DNA from: Bacteroidales bacterium
Lineage (GTDB): Bacteria > Bacteroidota > Bacteroidia > Bacteroidales > JAFGXI01
NCBI GenBank assembly: GCA_016936665.1
Contig: JAFGXI010000004.1
Location: forward strand, 1-37,439
Reading direction: 5' to 3'
Length of the DNA: 37,439 nucleotides
Shown: piece by piece, positions 1 through 10,084 of the stretch
Layout: each line of letters starts with the position of its first letter
Position numbering within the stretch: the first letter of the stretch is position 1
The notes under the pieces: generated by a model
Seen by the model: only the letters and a program-made list of their open reading frames with translations
Database searches by the model: none
Told to the model about the DNA's origin: nothing
Program-made: the position numbers and the translations under genes

Positions 1-1
1 C

Positions 2-3000
2 GCAAACGTAACCAACCTATTGGCCGGTACATACGATTTAACCGTAACTGATGCGAATGGTTGTACAGCTATCAGCTCAGCAACGATCAATGATATTCCC
101 GGACCTATTGATATTGCTATAGTTGTAGATAACGATGTGACAGTTTTAGGAGCATGCGATGGTCAAGCTTCTGTGAGTATGACGGGAGCAACTAGTTATG
201 AATGGTATACAGACAATACCTATTCTACTACTCTTGGTCAAACCACAGCTACAGCCACCGGTTTATGTGCAGGAGAATATTGTGTAGTTGTAACTGATAA
301 CAATGGTTGTACAGACCAAATTTGTGTTACCATCGTTGAACCGGGTGCAATTTCGATAACAGGAGTATTAACTCAAAATTTATGTAATGGCGATTGTAAT
401 GGAGCAATTAATATTACGGTTTCTGGAGGAGTTGGAGCTCCTTATACTTACGATTGGGATAACGATGGTACTGGCGATTTTGATGATACTGAAGATTTAT
501 CAAACTTATGTGCAGGCATATATAATGTAACAGTTAGCGATGTAAATGGTGCAACAGCTACCTATAATGCTACAATTACTGAACCGACAGCAATCGTTGC
601 AAGTGCCGTTATTAGTTCAGATTACAATGGCGAAAATATCTCATGTAATGGGGCTTTCGACGGAGCCATAGATGTTACAGTAACCAATGGAACTCCAGGC
701 TATAATTATAGTTGGTCCGGTCCAAATGGATTTTTATCAGTTTTTGATGACATTACCGGCTTAGAAGCAGGAACTTACGATTTAACACTTGAAGATGCTA
801 ATCACTGTCCGGCTAGTTTGTCTATCACTTTAACCGAACCGAATCCATTGGCTATTACAACAGGTTTTGTAGATGCGCATTGTGGACAATCGGATGGAGA
901 AGTATCTGTAAGTACAGCAAGTGGAGGAGTCTCCCCATATAGTTATAATTGGGAAAACTCGGCCCCTAACATTGTTGGCTCTACAAACTTAATAAGTAAT
1001 CTACCGGCCGATACATATAATGTAACTTTGACAGATGCCAATGGATGTACTGTAACAGGAACCAGTACTGTTAATGATATTCCGGGTCCTAATGATTTGG
1101 TTATTGTAGCAACAGATGTTTCAATTATGGGCTTATGCGATGGATCGGCAACAGCAACAATGACAGGAGCTGTAAGCTACGAATGGTATACCGATAATAC
1201 ATATACCAGTCCTCTGGGCCAAAGCTCAGCAACTGCTGTAGGTTTGTGTGCACAGGAATACTGTGTGATAGCAACCGACGCTAATGGTTGTACGGATCAA
1301 GCATGTGAAACAATAACAGAACCAGGGGCGATTAATATAACATCAATCCTTGTACATAATCCTTGTTATGGAGAATGTGTGGGAGAAGCAGATATTACAG
1401 CTTCTGGAGGTATAGGAGCTCCTTATACATATATTTGGGAAAATGATGTTAATCCTGGTATTTCGATTTCTTCAAGTGAAGACATTACGGGCTTATGTGC
1501 AGGAGATTATACTGTAACAGTTCAAGATGCCAATGGCGGAACAGGAATACATCAAATTACAATAACAGAGCCAACGGCACTTACAGCCAATGCAATAGTT
1601 AGCACAGATTACAACGGACAGAATATTTCATGTAATGGAGCTTTCGATGGCGCAATTGATTTGACTGTTGCCGATGGTACGCCAACATATACTTATAGTT
1701 GGCAAGGCCCAAATAGCTATGCTTCTACCGATGAAGATCCTATTGGATTAGAAGCAGGAACTTATTTTGTTACTGCTACAGATGCTAATGGATGTAAGGT
1801 TTATACAAATATTTCGCTAACTCAACCGAATGCTTTATTTGTTGTAGGTTCTTCTATTGATGCGCATTGCGGATTGCCTGACGGATCGGTTGATACAACA
1901 TCTTTAGTAGGAGGTGTACAGCCTTATAATTTTACATGGGCAAATAGTATATCGACGGTTGTAGGTGCTGATGCTTTTGTCGGAACAATTCCTGCCGATA
2001 CATATACGCTCACTGTAACCGACGCCAATGGATGTACAACTACCGATGTAGTTACAATAAACGATATTGCAGCAGGAACTCCAAACACAGTCGTCACTCA
2101 AGATGTAACTTGCAATGGTGATTGCGATGGAGAAGCTAGTATCTCTGTAGTTGGAGGCGGAGGGTCAAACTCATATGCTTGGTCCAACTCTCAAACCGCT
2201 TCATTAGCGATAAATCTTTGCGCTAATATCTGGTATTATGTTACTGCTACAGATGCTTGGGGATGTATAGTGTATGATTCTGTTCAAGTAAGCGAACCCG
2301 CAGTTTTAACGAATGCATTTATTAATATTTACTCAATTCAATGTAATGGTTACTGCGATGGATTTGCACAAGCATCACCATCGGGAGGTACAGCACCATA
2401 CGCCTACCAATGGGATAATTTAGCTTTATATAGCACCGATACCGTTGGTGGATTATGCGATGGACTATACCACATTACAATTACAGATGCTAATGGTTGT
2501 TCAATTATTGATTCAATAACATTTACCGAACCATTGGAGATGATTCTAACCGCAGTATCTACACCATCTAACTGTGGTCAGTTCGATGGAGCATTAGATT
2601 TAACTGTTTCAAATGGAGTCCCTCCATTAACTTATTCATGGTCCGGCCCTTCTAGCTATACTGCAAATACAGAAGATATTGATTTAATAAGTGCAGGTAA
2701 TTATACTGTTACAGTTCAAGATTCAAAAGGCTGTATAAAAGTTCAAAACTTTAGTGTTAATGATCTAGATGGACCAACAGCGAATATTTCAGATTCTACT
2801 ATGGTAACCTGTTTTAACGCATGCAATGGCTCTGCAACTGTAACTGTAAATGGAGGAGCAAGCCCATATTCATATACTTGGGATGATCTTTCTTTGCCCT
2901 CTACACCAACTGTTTCCAATTTGTGTGCAGGAACTTATAACGTAACTGTAGGCGATGCTAATGGTTGTACAGTGCCATTAAGTGTAGTTATTACGCAACC

Positions 3001-6000
3001 CAACGATTTAATTATTGTAAATTCTCATCTTAATCCAGAATGTAATGGTTACACTACAGGTTCTATTACAACTTTGGTCTCAGGAGGAACATTGCCTTAT
3101 TCTTATCAATGGGATAATACAGAAACGACTGCTAACTTGAGTAATATCGGTCAAGGAACATATCAACTTACAGTAACAGACTATAATATGTGTACAGCTA
3201 CAAGTACTGTTATTGTTACGGAGCCTTCTTTTATAACTTTATCAACAGATTATATTGAGCCAGCTTGTTATAATGCTAGTACCGGTAGTGCATGGGTCGA
3301 TGCAAGTGGAGGTACTGTAGCAGGAGATTATAACTATTATTGGGATGTTGCAACAGGTGGTTCTAATAACGACACTGCATTTTATATTGGAGTTGGAACA
3401 TACACCGTTACTGTAGAAGACGATAATGCATGTCAAGAGTCTATTTCGGTAAATGTTACTCAACCTTCTGAACTTATTGCAACAGTTGGCTCTTATATCG
3501 ATCCATCATGTTATGGTTATACCGATGGCTACATTAGTATTAATGTAACAGGAGGAACACCTAACTATTCATATGCATGGAATAATTCAGCGATAACTCA
3601 AACCAATAATAATATTGGACAAGGCAATTATACGGTAACAGTTACCGATGCCCATGGATGTTTTAAAACTGTATCTCAACAATTAAATCAACCGAGTGAA
3701 ATTCAAATTTCATTAACGCCTACAGATGAGAATTGCTTCGGGTCTCTCAATGGAGCTATTGATGCATCCGTTTCGGGAGGAACTATTAACTCTGGCGATT
3801 ACACTTATAATTGGTCTAACCTATCAGGCACCCAGGATTTAATAGGAATAGGAGGAGCCACTACTGGAGGATATCAAACCTATACTTTAATTGTGACCGA
3901 CGATCATGGTTGTAAAGACACTGCTTCAGCAGATGTATTTAGACCAGATTTGTTGGTTGCAAACATCGATATCGAAAATCAATCGCATTGTGGTTTATCA
4001 GATGGATCTGCTCATGCAGAAGTTATTGGTGGCTCTGGTACAGCATCAGATTTTTCTTATGTATGGGAAGATAATAGTAACAATGAATTGAGTTATTCTT
4101 CATGGTTACAAAATGTACCTGCTGGTAATTATTACTTTACTGTTACCGATGGTAATGGTTGTCAAGATGGTGCTGTGGCTCATATTTCTGACGATACAGC
4201 TCCTGTAATTACAAGTATTTCAGGAACAGATGTTAATTGTCATGGTATTCCTACAGGAACTGCTGCTGTAAATATTTCCGGGGGCGTTTCTCCTTACAAT
4301 TTTGAGTGGGATAATGGACAAAGTCTAATGAACACTGTGCTTACGTCTCATTCCATTTCTAATTTAAGTGGAGGTACGTACAGCGTAGAAATTACCGATT
4401 CTGCCGGATGTATTGTTTCTGGTCAGATTGATATTTATGAACCTGATACTTTAGTAGCATCAATAAGCGATTGGGCTAATGTATTGTGTCATGGGGGCAA
4501 TTCTGGTTGGGCATTTGTCGAAGTTAGCGGAGGTGTAGGACCATATACATACAATTGGAATCCAACATCTCAAAGTACAGCTATGGCAGGAAGTTTATAC
4601 GCAGGAACTTATGTTGTTAACGTTGAAGATGCTAATCACTGTCCGGCAAGTGCAACTAAAATAATTTCTGAGCCATCGGCATTAAATATGACCGTTGGAT
4701 TAGACTTACCGGATTGTCATGGAGACGCTAATGGGGTAGTTACAATTACAGTTTATGGTGGAACACCCTCATATGATTATACGTGGTCTGGAAGTAACAG
4801 TATAGATAATACAGCAGGGTCATTATCAGCAGGTCAATTCTATGTTGTGGTTAGAGATGCACATAACTGTATTATTGACTCTTTAATCACTTTAGGAGAA
4901 CCGGATGCACTAGACTTTGATTTTACAATTATTGATCAGACCTGTGATTTATCGAATGGTCAAATTATAATTAATTCTGTTTCAGGAGGAACGCCTGCAT
5001 ATGATTTGGCAATTTCTCCAGGCACTCAGCAGTATACCAACGTATATTCGGCAACATTCCCTGGTTTAACCAATGGGTCGTACAACATCAATATAGTGGA
5101 TGAACATAACTGTTCGTTAAATCAACTCGTTCCAGTAAGTCGAATTGTGCCTCCTCAATTGAACTTGATAGCATTGAGCTCACCGTCGTGCTACGGAAGC
5201 ACAAACGGCGGAGCCGATGTCACAACGTTGAACGGAACAGCACCATTTAGTTATCAATGGGATAATTCAGAAGTATTAAGTTCTGCAACAGCGTTAGCCG
5301 CAGGTACTCATAACGTAACTGTGACAGATATCAATGGTTGTGCCGATGTGTTAAGCGTATCGATTACTCAACCACAGCCGGTTAATGTTTTAGCTGATGC
5401 GCCAAACAGTAATGTATGTATTAATCAGGCAACTAACATATCGGCAAGCGCAACAGGAGGTACCCCTGGTTATCAGTTTTATTGGATAGATCCTGACTTA
5501 GGCTCAGGTTATAATGTGATAGTCTACCCAACCAGTAATGCAACCTACCATGTTTATGCTGTAGATGCTAATGGCTGTCCATCTGTTGATACTGTAAGTG
5601 TAAGTATTTCTACATATCCATTAATAAGCTTAAGTTTAGAGGATACGTTATCTATTTGTCAAAATGAAACAGCAACTGCAACAGTGTTTGCAAGTGGTGG
5701 CAATGGCGGACCTTATGCCTATTCGTGGAGCAATCATACCTACGAACAGTCAATTACAGTTTCACCTGCGTCCTCAAATACTTATTACATTAGTGTTACC
5801 GATGGATGTTCTACGCCAAGAGCCATCGATTCGTTGAATGTACAAGTACACCGAGCACCATATGTAAACTCAATTAGTTCTACCGATGGTTGTGAACCCC
5901 ATTTTTCCGATTTACAAGTAGATGCAATTTCAAGCGATGGAGATATTACTTACACTTGGACATACGATGATGGCACATCATCTCCAAGTTCTGAGTTTAG

Positions 6001-6682
6001 TGATGTAATTCACGAATATTTATATTCAGGCATTTATAATCCAAGAGTTCTTTTGGTGTCAGAGAATGGTTGTACAACCGATACCACAGTAGAAGTAAAA
6101 GTATTTGCAACGCCAGAAGCTGGTATTGCTGCGAATCATAATATTTTGGATATATTGGATGCGGAAGTAAGATTTACAAATTTAACAGAAATTGCTACCG
6201 ACGACCAAATGTATTATAATTGGAGTTTTGGCGATAATACAGGAAGTCAAGAAGTAGATCCTGCACATGTTTATGAGAATATTGGATATTACCTTGTATC
6301 GTTAGTTGCAACAAGTATACATAGTTGTACAGATTCAGCAATATTCTACATCCGAGTAGACGATCATTTTAAAGTATACTTCCCAAATGCATTTACACCG
6401 GGTTCGGGTAAAGGGAATAACTACTTCTATCCAAAAGGAGTAGGTGCAGATACCGAAGGCTACAAAATGACGATTTACGACCGTTGGGGAGAACCGATTT
6501 TTGAGACTACAGAACTACCTGCCGGTTTTGGCGACCGATATGAAATGCAAGGTGGTTGGAATGGAAGATACTTCAACGAAGGAGAATATGTACAGAATGG
6601 TGTATATACTTACTTAGTTCAAATTAGAGACAAGAATGGAGTCAATCACGAATACACAGGAGTGGTGCATGTAATAAAATAG
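2..6682 (+). CDS. SprB-repeat giant surface adhesin with gliding/T9SS C-terminal domain (5' partial)
   Basis: This is the C-terminal 2,200-odd residues of a very large secreted protein. The frame is open through the left edge (it reads ANVTNLLAGTYDLTVTDANGC from base 2), so the TTG at 20 is not the real start and the signal peptide lies outside the window. Almost the whole length is SprB-type repeats of about 70-80 residues, each with a CNGxCDG-like motif, SGGxxPYxYxWDN, and a closing AGTYxVTVTDANGC followed by ITEP. Near the end there are PKD-like folds (YNWSFGDNTGS) and then a gliding-motility-associated C-terminal domain (KVYFPNAFTPGSG, YKMTIYDRWGE, GGWNGRY, NGVYTYLVQIRDKNG). By family knowledge this domain directs export by type IX secretion and surface attachment, as for SprB in gliding Flavobacteriia. 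A role in adhesion or motility is inferred. A strong terminator follows the stop. Confidence 0.93.
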   Translation, partial: ANVTNLLAGTYDLTVTDANGCTAISSATINDIPGPIDIAIVVDNDVTVLGACDGQASVSMTGATSYEWYTDNTYSTTLGQTTATATGLCAGEYCVVVTDNNGCTDQICVTIVEPGAISITGVLTQNLCNGDCNGAINITVSGGVGAPYTYDWDNDGTGDFDDTEDLSNLCAGIYNVTVSDVNGATATYNATITEPTAIVASAVISSDYNGENISCNGAFDGAIDVTVTNGTPGYNYSWSGPNGFLSVFDDITGLEAGTYDLTLEDANHCPASLSITLTEPNPLAITTGFVDAHCGQSDGEVSVSTASGGVSPYSYNWENSAPNIVGSTNLISNLPADTYNVTLTDANGCTVTGTSTVNDIPGPNDLVIVATDVSIMGLCDGSATATMTGAVSYEWYTDNTYTSPLGQSSATAVGLCAQEYCVIATDANGCTDQACETITEPGAINITSILVHNPCYGECVGEADITASGGIGAPYTYIWENDVNPGISISSSEDITGLCAGDYTVTVQDANGGTGIHQITITEPTALTANAIVSTDYNGQNISCNGAFDGAIDLTVADGTPTYTYSWQGPNSYASTDEDPIGLEAGTYFVTATDANGCKVYTNISLTQPNALFVVGSSIDAHCGLPDGSVDTTSLVGGVQPYNFTWANSISTVVGADAFVGTIPADTYTLTVTDANGCTTTDVVTINDIAAGTPNTVVTQDVTCNGDCDGEASISVVGGGGSNSYAWSNSQTASLAINLCANIWYYVTATDAWGCIVYDSVQVSEPAVLTNAFINIYSIQCNGYCDGFAQASPSGGTAPYAYQWDNLALYSTDTVGGLCDGLYHITITDANGCSIIDSITFTEPLEMILTAVSTPSNCGQFDGALDLTVSNGVPPLTYSWSGPSSYTANTEDIDLISAGNYTVTVQDSKGCIKVQNFSVNDLDGPTANISDSTMVTCFNACNGSATVTVNGGASPYSYTWDDLSLPSTPTVSNLCAGTYNVTVGDANGCTVPLSVVITQPNDLIIVNSHLNPECNGYTTGSITTLVSGGTLPYSYQWDNTETTANLSNIGQGTYQLTVTDYNMCTATSTVIVTEPSFITLSTDYIEPACYNASTGSAWVDASGGTVAGDYNYYWDVATGGSNNDTAFYIGVGTYTVTVEDDNACQESISVNVTQPSELIATVGSYIDPSCYGYTDGYISINVTGGTPNYSYAWNNSAITQTNNNIGQGNYTVTVTDAHGCFKTVSQQLNQPSEIQISLTPTDENCFGSLNGAIDASVSGGTINSGDYTYNWSNLSGTQDLIGIGGATTGGYQTYTLIVTDDHGCKDTASADVFRPDLLVANIDIENQSHCGLSDGSAHAEVIGGSGTASDFSYVWEDNSNNELSYSSWLQNVPAGNYYFTVTDGNGCQDGAVAHISDDTAPVITSISGTDVNCHGIPTGTAAVNISGGVSPYNFEWDNGQSLMNTVLTSHSISNLSGGTYSVEITDSAGCIVSGQIDIYEPDTLVASISDWANVLCHGGNSGWAFVEVSGGVGPYTYNWNPTSQSTAMAGSLYAGTYVVNVEDANHCPASATKIISEPSALNMTVGLDLPDCHGDANGVVTITVYGGTPSYDYTWSGSNSIDNTAGSLSAGQFYVVVRDAHNCIIDSLITLGEPDALDFDFTIIDQTCDLSNGQIIINSVSGGTPAYDLAISPGTQQYTNVYSATFPGLTNGSYNINIVDEHNCSLNQLVPVSRIVPPQLNLIALSSPSCYGSTNGGADVTTLNGTAPFSYQWDNSEVLSSATALAAGTHNVTVTDINGCADVLSVSITQPQPVNVLADAPNSNVCINQATNISASATGGTPGYQFYWIDPDLGSGYNVIVYPTSNATYHVYAVDANGCPSVDTVSVSISTYPLISLSLEDTLSICQNETATATVFASGGNGGPYAYSWSNHTYEQSITVSPASSNTYYISVTDGCSTPRAIDSLNVQVHRAPYVNSISSTDGCEPHFSDLQVDAISSDGDITYTWTYDDGTSSPSSEFSDVIHEYLYSGIYNPRVLLVSENGCTTDTTVEVKVFATPEAGIAANHNILDILDAEVRFTNLTEIATDDQMYYNWSFGDNTGSQEVDPAHVYENIGYYLVSLVATSIHSCTDSAIFYIRVDDHFKVYFPNAFTPGSGKGNNYFYPKGVGADTEGYKMTIYDRWGEPIFETTELPAGFGDRYEMQGGWNGRYFNEGEYVQNGVYTYLVQIRDKNGVNHEYTGVVHVIK
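92..2062 (+). repeat. Two tandem copies of a ~985-bp higher-order unit in the SprB-repeat gene
   Basis: The motif encoding NDIPGP begins at 92 and again at 1076, and a diverged NDIAAG version begins at 2063, giving periods of 984 and 987 bp. Within each unit the same order of sub-repeats recurs: EWYTDNTY, CTDQxCxTI.EPGAI, GxGAPYTYxW, DYNGxNISCNGAFDGAID, GLEAGTY, then DAHCG. This shows amplification of a block of four SprB repeats, not only single repeats. Downstream repeats are more diverged and do not follow this period. Confidence 0.8.
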
Positions 6683-6706
6683 TACATACACAGTTTATAC
6701 CTAGAA

Positions 6707-6745
6707 AAAGAGGCCGGAATTTTCCGGCCTCTTTGTTTTTATTTC
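6707..6745. terminator. Rho-independent terminator between convergent genes
   Basis: A perfect 13-bp inverted repeat (6707-6719 and 6722-6734, core GAGGCCGG/CCGGCCTC, 2-base loop or a slightly opened tip) is followed by a T-rich run on the plus strand. It lies just after the adhesin stop. The A-run on its left side could let it serve the minus-strand BNR gene as well. Confidence 0.88.
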
Positions 6746-6796
6746 TTTCCCTAAGAACTTAATAGATTAATAAATACACTGTTTTATTAGGTTAAA

Positions 6797-9700
6797 CTAT
6801 TCAAAAACAGGCGTTGCTCCAATATCTTTCAACCCTTGTTTAATATAATTCATATTCTTTACAATATTAGTTTGGTAGTAAATGTTAAGATTTTCGTACC
6901 ACTCATTTACTAATTTGAATTGATTGATAGCAGTTTTTGTAGGCGCTCCTGTGTGTTCTTCGCAAGCATAAACGGAGAGTTCAAATCGTTCGTTTAGTGA
7001 TGGCTCTTGATTTTCGTTTCGATCGCTTATACTTCTATTTCCAAAAATAATCCTGTGCAATGAATCTAAATTGGCTTTGCATTCGAATATAGATTGGTAA
7101 AGTTCTGCATTTTCCCTTGTGCCGGTATGATAGGCTTGAATATATTGATTAATTAGATTTTCTTTCTTTGAGAATTCAGATTTAAATAAACTAAAAGTCG
7201 TTCTAAACTGAGCCAATTCTTGTTGAAATGCATAAAGTGCAGTTCGGTGTTCTTCATTTCTGCCGTGATAGGAAATAATTTTGAAGTTTTGTTTTTGCTT
7301 TAAATCGATCAAACGACCATTCTCACTTTTGAATAGCTCAACGGTATAGTTGCCTGCATCTGCAAGATGTTGATTTTTAGGTTGAAACGGATAATCTGAA
7401 TTTGAGGAGATGACTTGACTTGAGTTAACAGTCATATCCCAAAGCAAACGTTGAACACCTTCAGAAATGCTTTCATTGATTTGCTTTACAATCACATTGT
7501 TTTTGTCTCTGATAACAAAAATGAGATAGTCTTTCAGTTCGTTATCCTCTTGAGTTAAATCATTTAAACTTGGGTAAACAATATCTTTGCCCACCTTTTC
7601 AGCTTCTTGTTCTTCTTTTTGTCTTTTTTCTTTTAATGAGGTTCTTGTTTCTTTTACAAAGTATGTAAAAGTGACTCCCATCTTTGGGTTTTCTCCTTTA
7701 TAGTATGTTGCGCCTTGGCCGTATAAAGCAGAATTAGGAATAAACTGCAAGGCTTTTTTAACAGGAAATAAGTAATAGTCTGCCGACTCAATATCATTTA
7801 AAAATCGAAGTGGATCGTAATTATCCAAGATGTAAAAACCTCTTCCAAAAGTTGCTAAAACTAAATCGGATTCACGTTTTTGAATACTGATATCTTTAAC
7901 AGGAATGGTTGGGATTCCGTTTTTTAACTGGTGCCAAGCTTGCCCATAATTATTTGAATAGAACAACCCAAATTCGGTTCCTAGAAATAATAATTCCGGG
8001 TTTTTAAAATCCTCAACTATAGTGTAAGCAATAAATTTATTTTCAATACCATTATTTATTTCTGTCCATGTTTTTCCTTTGTCTGTACTCTTAAAAACAT
8101 AGGGTTTGAAATCGTTATTTTTTCTTCCGTCAAAAGTTGCATAGACAATATTCTCATCGTGTTGCGATGCTCGTAACGAAGATACATAAGTTGTTTCCGG
8201 AACATTTTTTATTAATCCGGCTTTTTTCCATGTTTTACCTCCATCTTCACTAATCTGAATTAATCCATCATCGGTACCAACGAATAAAAGACCTTCTTTA
8301 ATAGGCGACTCTTCTAAGCTAACTATATTACCGTACAAAGATGTCGATGCGTTTTTTGCAACGGCATCCGGACTTTGAATTTTACCCATCACTTTAAGTT
8401 GATTTCTATCAATTTGACGCGTTAGGTCTTCACTAATTACTTCCCAAGATTGGCCTCGATCATCAGACTTGAATACTTTATTTGCGGCAAAGTAGAGTCT
8501 GTTATGATTGTGTGGGCTAATTAATAGCGGAGCATTCCAGTTCCATCGATAGGCTTCGCCAAATGGCGGTTGAGGCTGAATGAATACACGCTCTCCGTTC
8601 TGTTTATTGAATCGGACTAACCATCCATATTGTGCTTGAGAATAAATGATATTCGGGTCAGTTGGGTCTACTCGAGTTTGAAACCCATCGCCACCAACTG
8701 TAGTGTACCAATCGCCATTAATAATTCCATATTCGCTAAGCGTTTGCGATGGGCCTCCAAGTGTATTATTATCTTGCGTACCTCCATATACATTATAGAA
8801 AGGTTCGGCATTATCAGTTTCTACCCTATAGAATTGTGTAATTGGTAGATTCTCTATATGTCGCCAATTGCTTCCGAAATCGAAGCTTTCGTATAAACCG
8901 CCATCGCATCCAATGAGTAAATGATTGGTATTGTCCGGATTAATCCATAAACAATGGTCGTCCACATGCTTTTGATCAACTCCTAGGTTATGCCAAGTTT
9001 TTCCGCCATCGTAAGTGTACTTAGTGTAGGTATCGACAGAGAAAACTTTGTTTTTATCTTTTGGGTCGCAATATAAACGGTTGTAATACTGAGGGCTTGT
9101 TGCTACGTAATCGTTCATTTTTTCCCAGCTAGCACCCGCATTGGTTGAACGAAAAATTCCACCTTCATTTCCTTGGGCTTCTACTATTGCGTAAATATAT
9201 TGATGATCGACCGGTGAAATAGCCAAACCAATTCGACCCATTTTTTTCGATGGTAAGCCATTTTCAATTACTTTCCAAGTTTTTCCTGCATCGCTCGATT
9301 TGTATATTGTGCAATGTTCTCCACCGTCAATAAGTGTATAAACATGCCTTCTGCGTTGGTAGCTAGTTGCATATACAACGTCCGGGTTAACCGGGTCAAT
9401 TACAATTTCGTTAATGCCTGTTTGTGGATTAATATCAATAATTTTTTCCCATGTTTCACCGTAATTATTGGTTTTGTATAAACCTCTATCACCGCCATCG
9501 CCCCAGAGAGGTCCTTGAGCAGCAACATAAACATCGGAATTTCGAGGGTCGATTGCAATTCTGCCAATATGTTCTGAGTTTTTCAACCCTACATTTTTAA
9601 ACGACTGCCCTCTATCGAAGGAGACATAGACACCATCGCCAAACCCTATGGCTCTTTGACTATTAAATTCTCCAGTTCCAAGCCATATAATGTTGGCATT

Positions 9701-9994
9701 ATTTGGGTCTATTTCTACATCGGTACAAGAATATGAACTGTATGTATCGAAAATAGGGCTCCAAGTTTGTCCGGCATTTAGGGTTTTCCATAGGTTTCCA
9801 CTGCCGGCTGCAATATATCTTTCGGAATGATTTTGTGGATTAACGGCAATGTCAACCACCCGTCCCGATGCAACCGCAGGACCGATGCTTCGAAACTTTA
9901 AACCATCGAGTTTCTGTTGATTGTCTTTTTTTTGCTCCTGTGCAAATAATCCAATCTGTGCAATGCATAATAACAATAAAATTATTTTTCTCAT
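6797..9994 (-). CDS. Secreted Asp-box (BNR/VPS10-like) beta-propeller protein
   Basis: A 1065-residue exported protein. An N-terminal signal peptide (MRKIILLLLCIAQIGLFAQ) is followed by a long propeller region, about residues 30-700, with many Asp-box motifs of the S-x-D-x-G-x-T/S-W type: SFDRGQSF, SSDAGKTW, STNAGASW, TYDGGKTW, SDDRGQSW, SEDGGKTW, STDKGKTW. The last third, rich in K and E, has a beta-sandwich-like stretch with the sequence DAGNYTVELF and no evident catalytic motif. Such proteins in Bacteroidota are usually annotated as glycosyl-hydrolase-like or VPS10/sortilin-like; the Asp boxes define the fold, not an activity, so sialidase function should not be assumed. No type IX sorting domain is seen at the C terminus. 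It is convergent with the adhesin gene. Confidence 0.9.
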   Translation of the reverse strand: MRKIILLLLCIAQIGLFAQEQKKDNQQKLDGLKFRSIGPAVASGRVVDIAVNPQNHSERYIAAGSGNLWKTLNAGQTWSPIFDTYSSYSCTDVEIDPNNANIIWLGTGEFNSQRAIGFGDGVYVSFDRGQSFKNVGLKNSEHIGRIAIDPRNSDVYVAAQGPLWGDGGDRGLYKTNNYGETWEKIIDINPQTGINEIVIDPVNPDVVYATSYQRRRHVYTLIDGGEHCTIYKSSDAGKTWKVIENGLPSKKMGRIGLAISPVDHQYIYAIVEAQGNEGGIFRSTNAGASWEKMNDYVATSPQYYNRLYCDPKDKNKVFSVDTYTKYTYDGGKTWHNLGVDQKHVDDHCLWINPDNTNHLLIGCDGGLYESFDFGSNWRHIENLPITQFYRVETDNAEPFYNVYGGTQDNNTLGGPSQTLSEYGIINGDWYTTVGGDGFQTRVDPTDPNIIYSQAQYGWLVRFNKQNGERVFIQPQPPFGEAYRWNWNAPLLISPHNHNRLYFAANKVFKSDDRGQSWEVISEDLTRQIDRNQLKVMGKIQSPDAVAKNASTSLYGNIVSLEESPIKEGLLFVGTDDGLIQISEDGGKTWKKAGLIKNVPETTYVSSLRASQHDENIVYATFDGRKNNDFKPYVFKSTDKGKTWTEINNGIENKFIAYTIVEDFKNPELLFLGTEFGLFYSNNYGQAWHQLKNGIPTIPVKDISIQKRESDLVLATFGRGFYILDNYDPLRFLNDIESADYYLFPVKKALQFIPNSALYGQGATYYKGENPKMGVTFTYFVKETRTSLKEKRQKEEQEAEKVGKDIVYPSLNDLTQEDNELKDYLIFVIRDKNNVIVKQINESISEGVQRLLWDMTVNSSQVISSNSDYPFQPKNQHLADAGNYTVELFKSENGRLIDLKQKQNFKIISYHGRNEEHRTALYAFQQELAQFRTTFSLFKSEFSKKENLINQYIQAYHTGTRENAELYQSIFECKANLDSLHRIIFGNRSISDRNENQEPSLNERFELSVYACEEHTGAPTKTAINQFKLVNEWYENLNIYYQTNIVKNMNYIKQGLKDIGATPVFE

Positions 9995-10027
9995 GTTTGA
10001 ATTGTTTAAAATCTTTTCTAATGTGAA

Positions 10028-10060
10028 GTTAATAAAAAAGCAAGCTAACTAGCTTGCTTT
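10028..10060 (-). terminator. Terminator after the TPR lipoprotein gene
   Basis: A 10-bp perfect inverted repeat, AAAGCAAGCT (10037-10046) and AGCTTGCTTT (10051-10060) with a 4-base loop. Read on the minus strand it is followed by a T-rich tract, the complement of the A-run at 10031-10039. It sits 25 bases after the TPR gene, separating it from the BNR gene. Confidence 0.8.
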
Positions 10061-10084
10061 AAGACTGTCTTATATGATTAAAAG

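Noticed and set aside
92..6100. Repeat region as a possible CRISPR array or satellite
   Set aside because: The repeats are in-frame protein repeats of 70-80 codons with diverged DNA, not short identical repeats with spacers.
8630..8848. Short open frame on the plus strand inside the BNR gene
   Set aside because: It is fully inside a well-supported gene on the other strand, with no recognisable product and no promoter.
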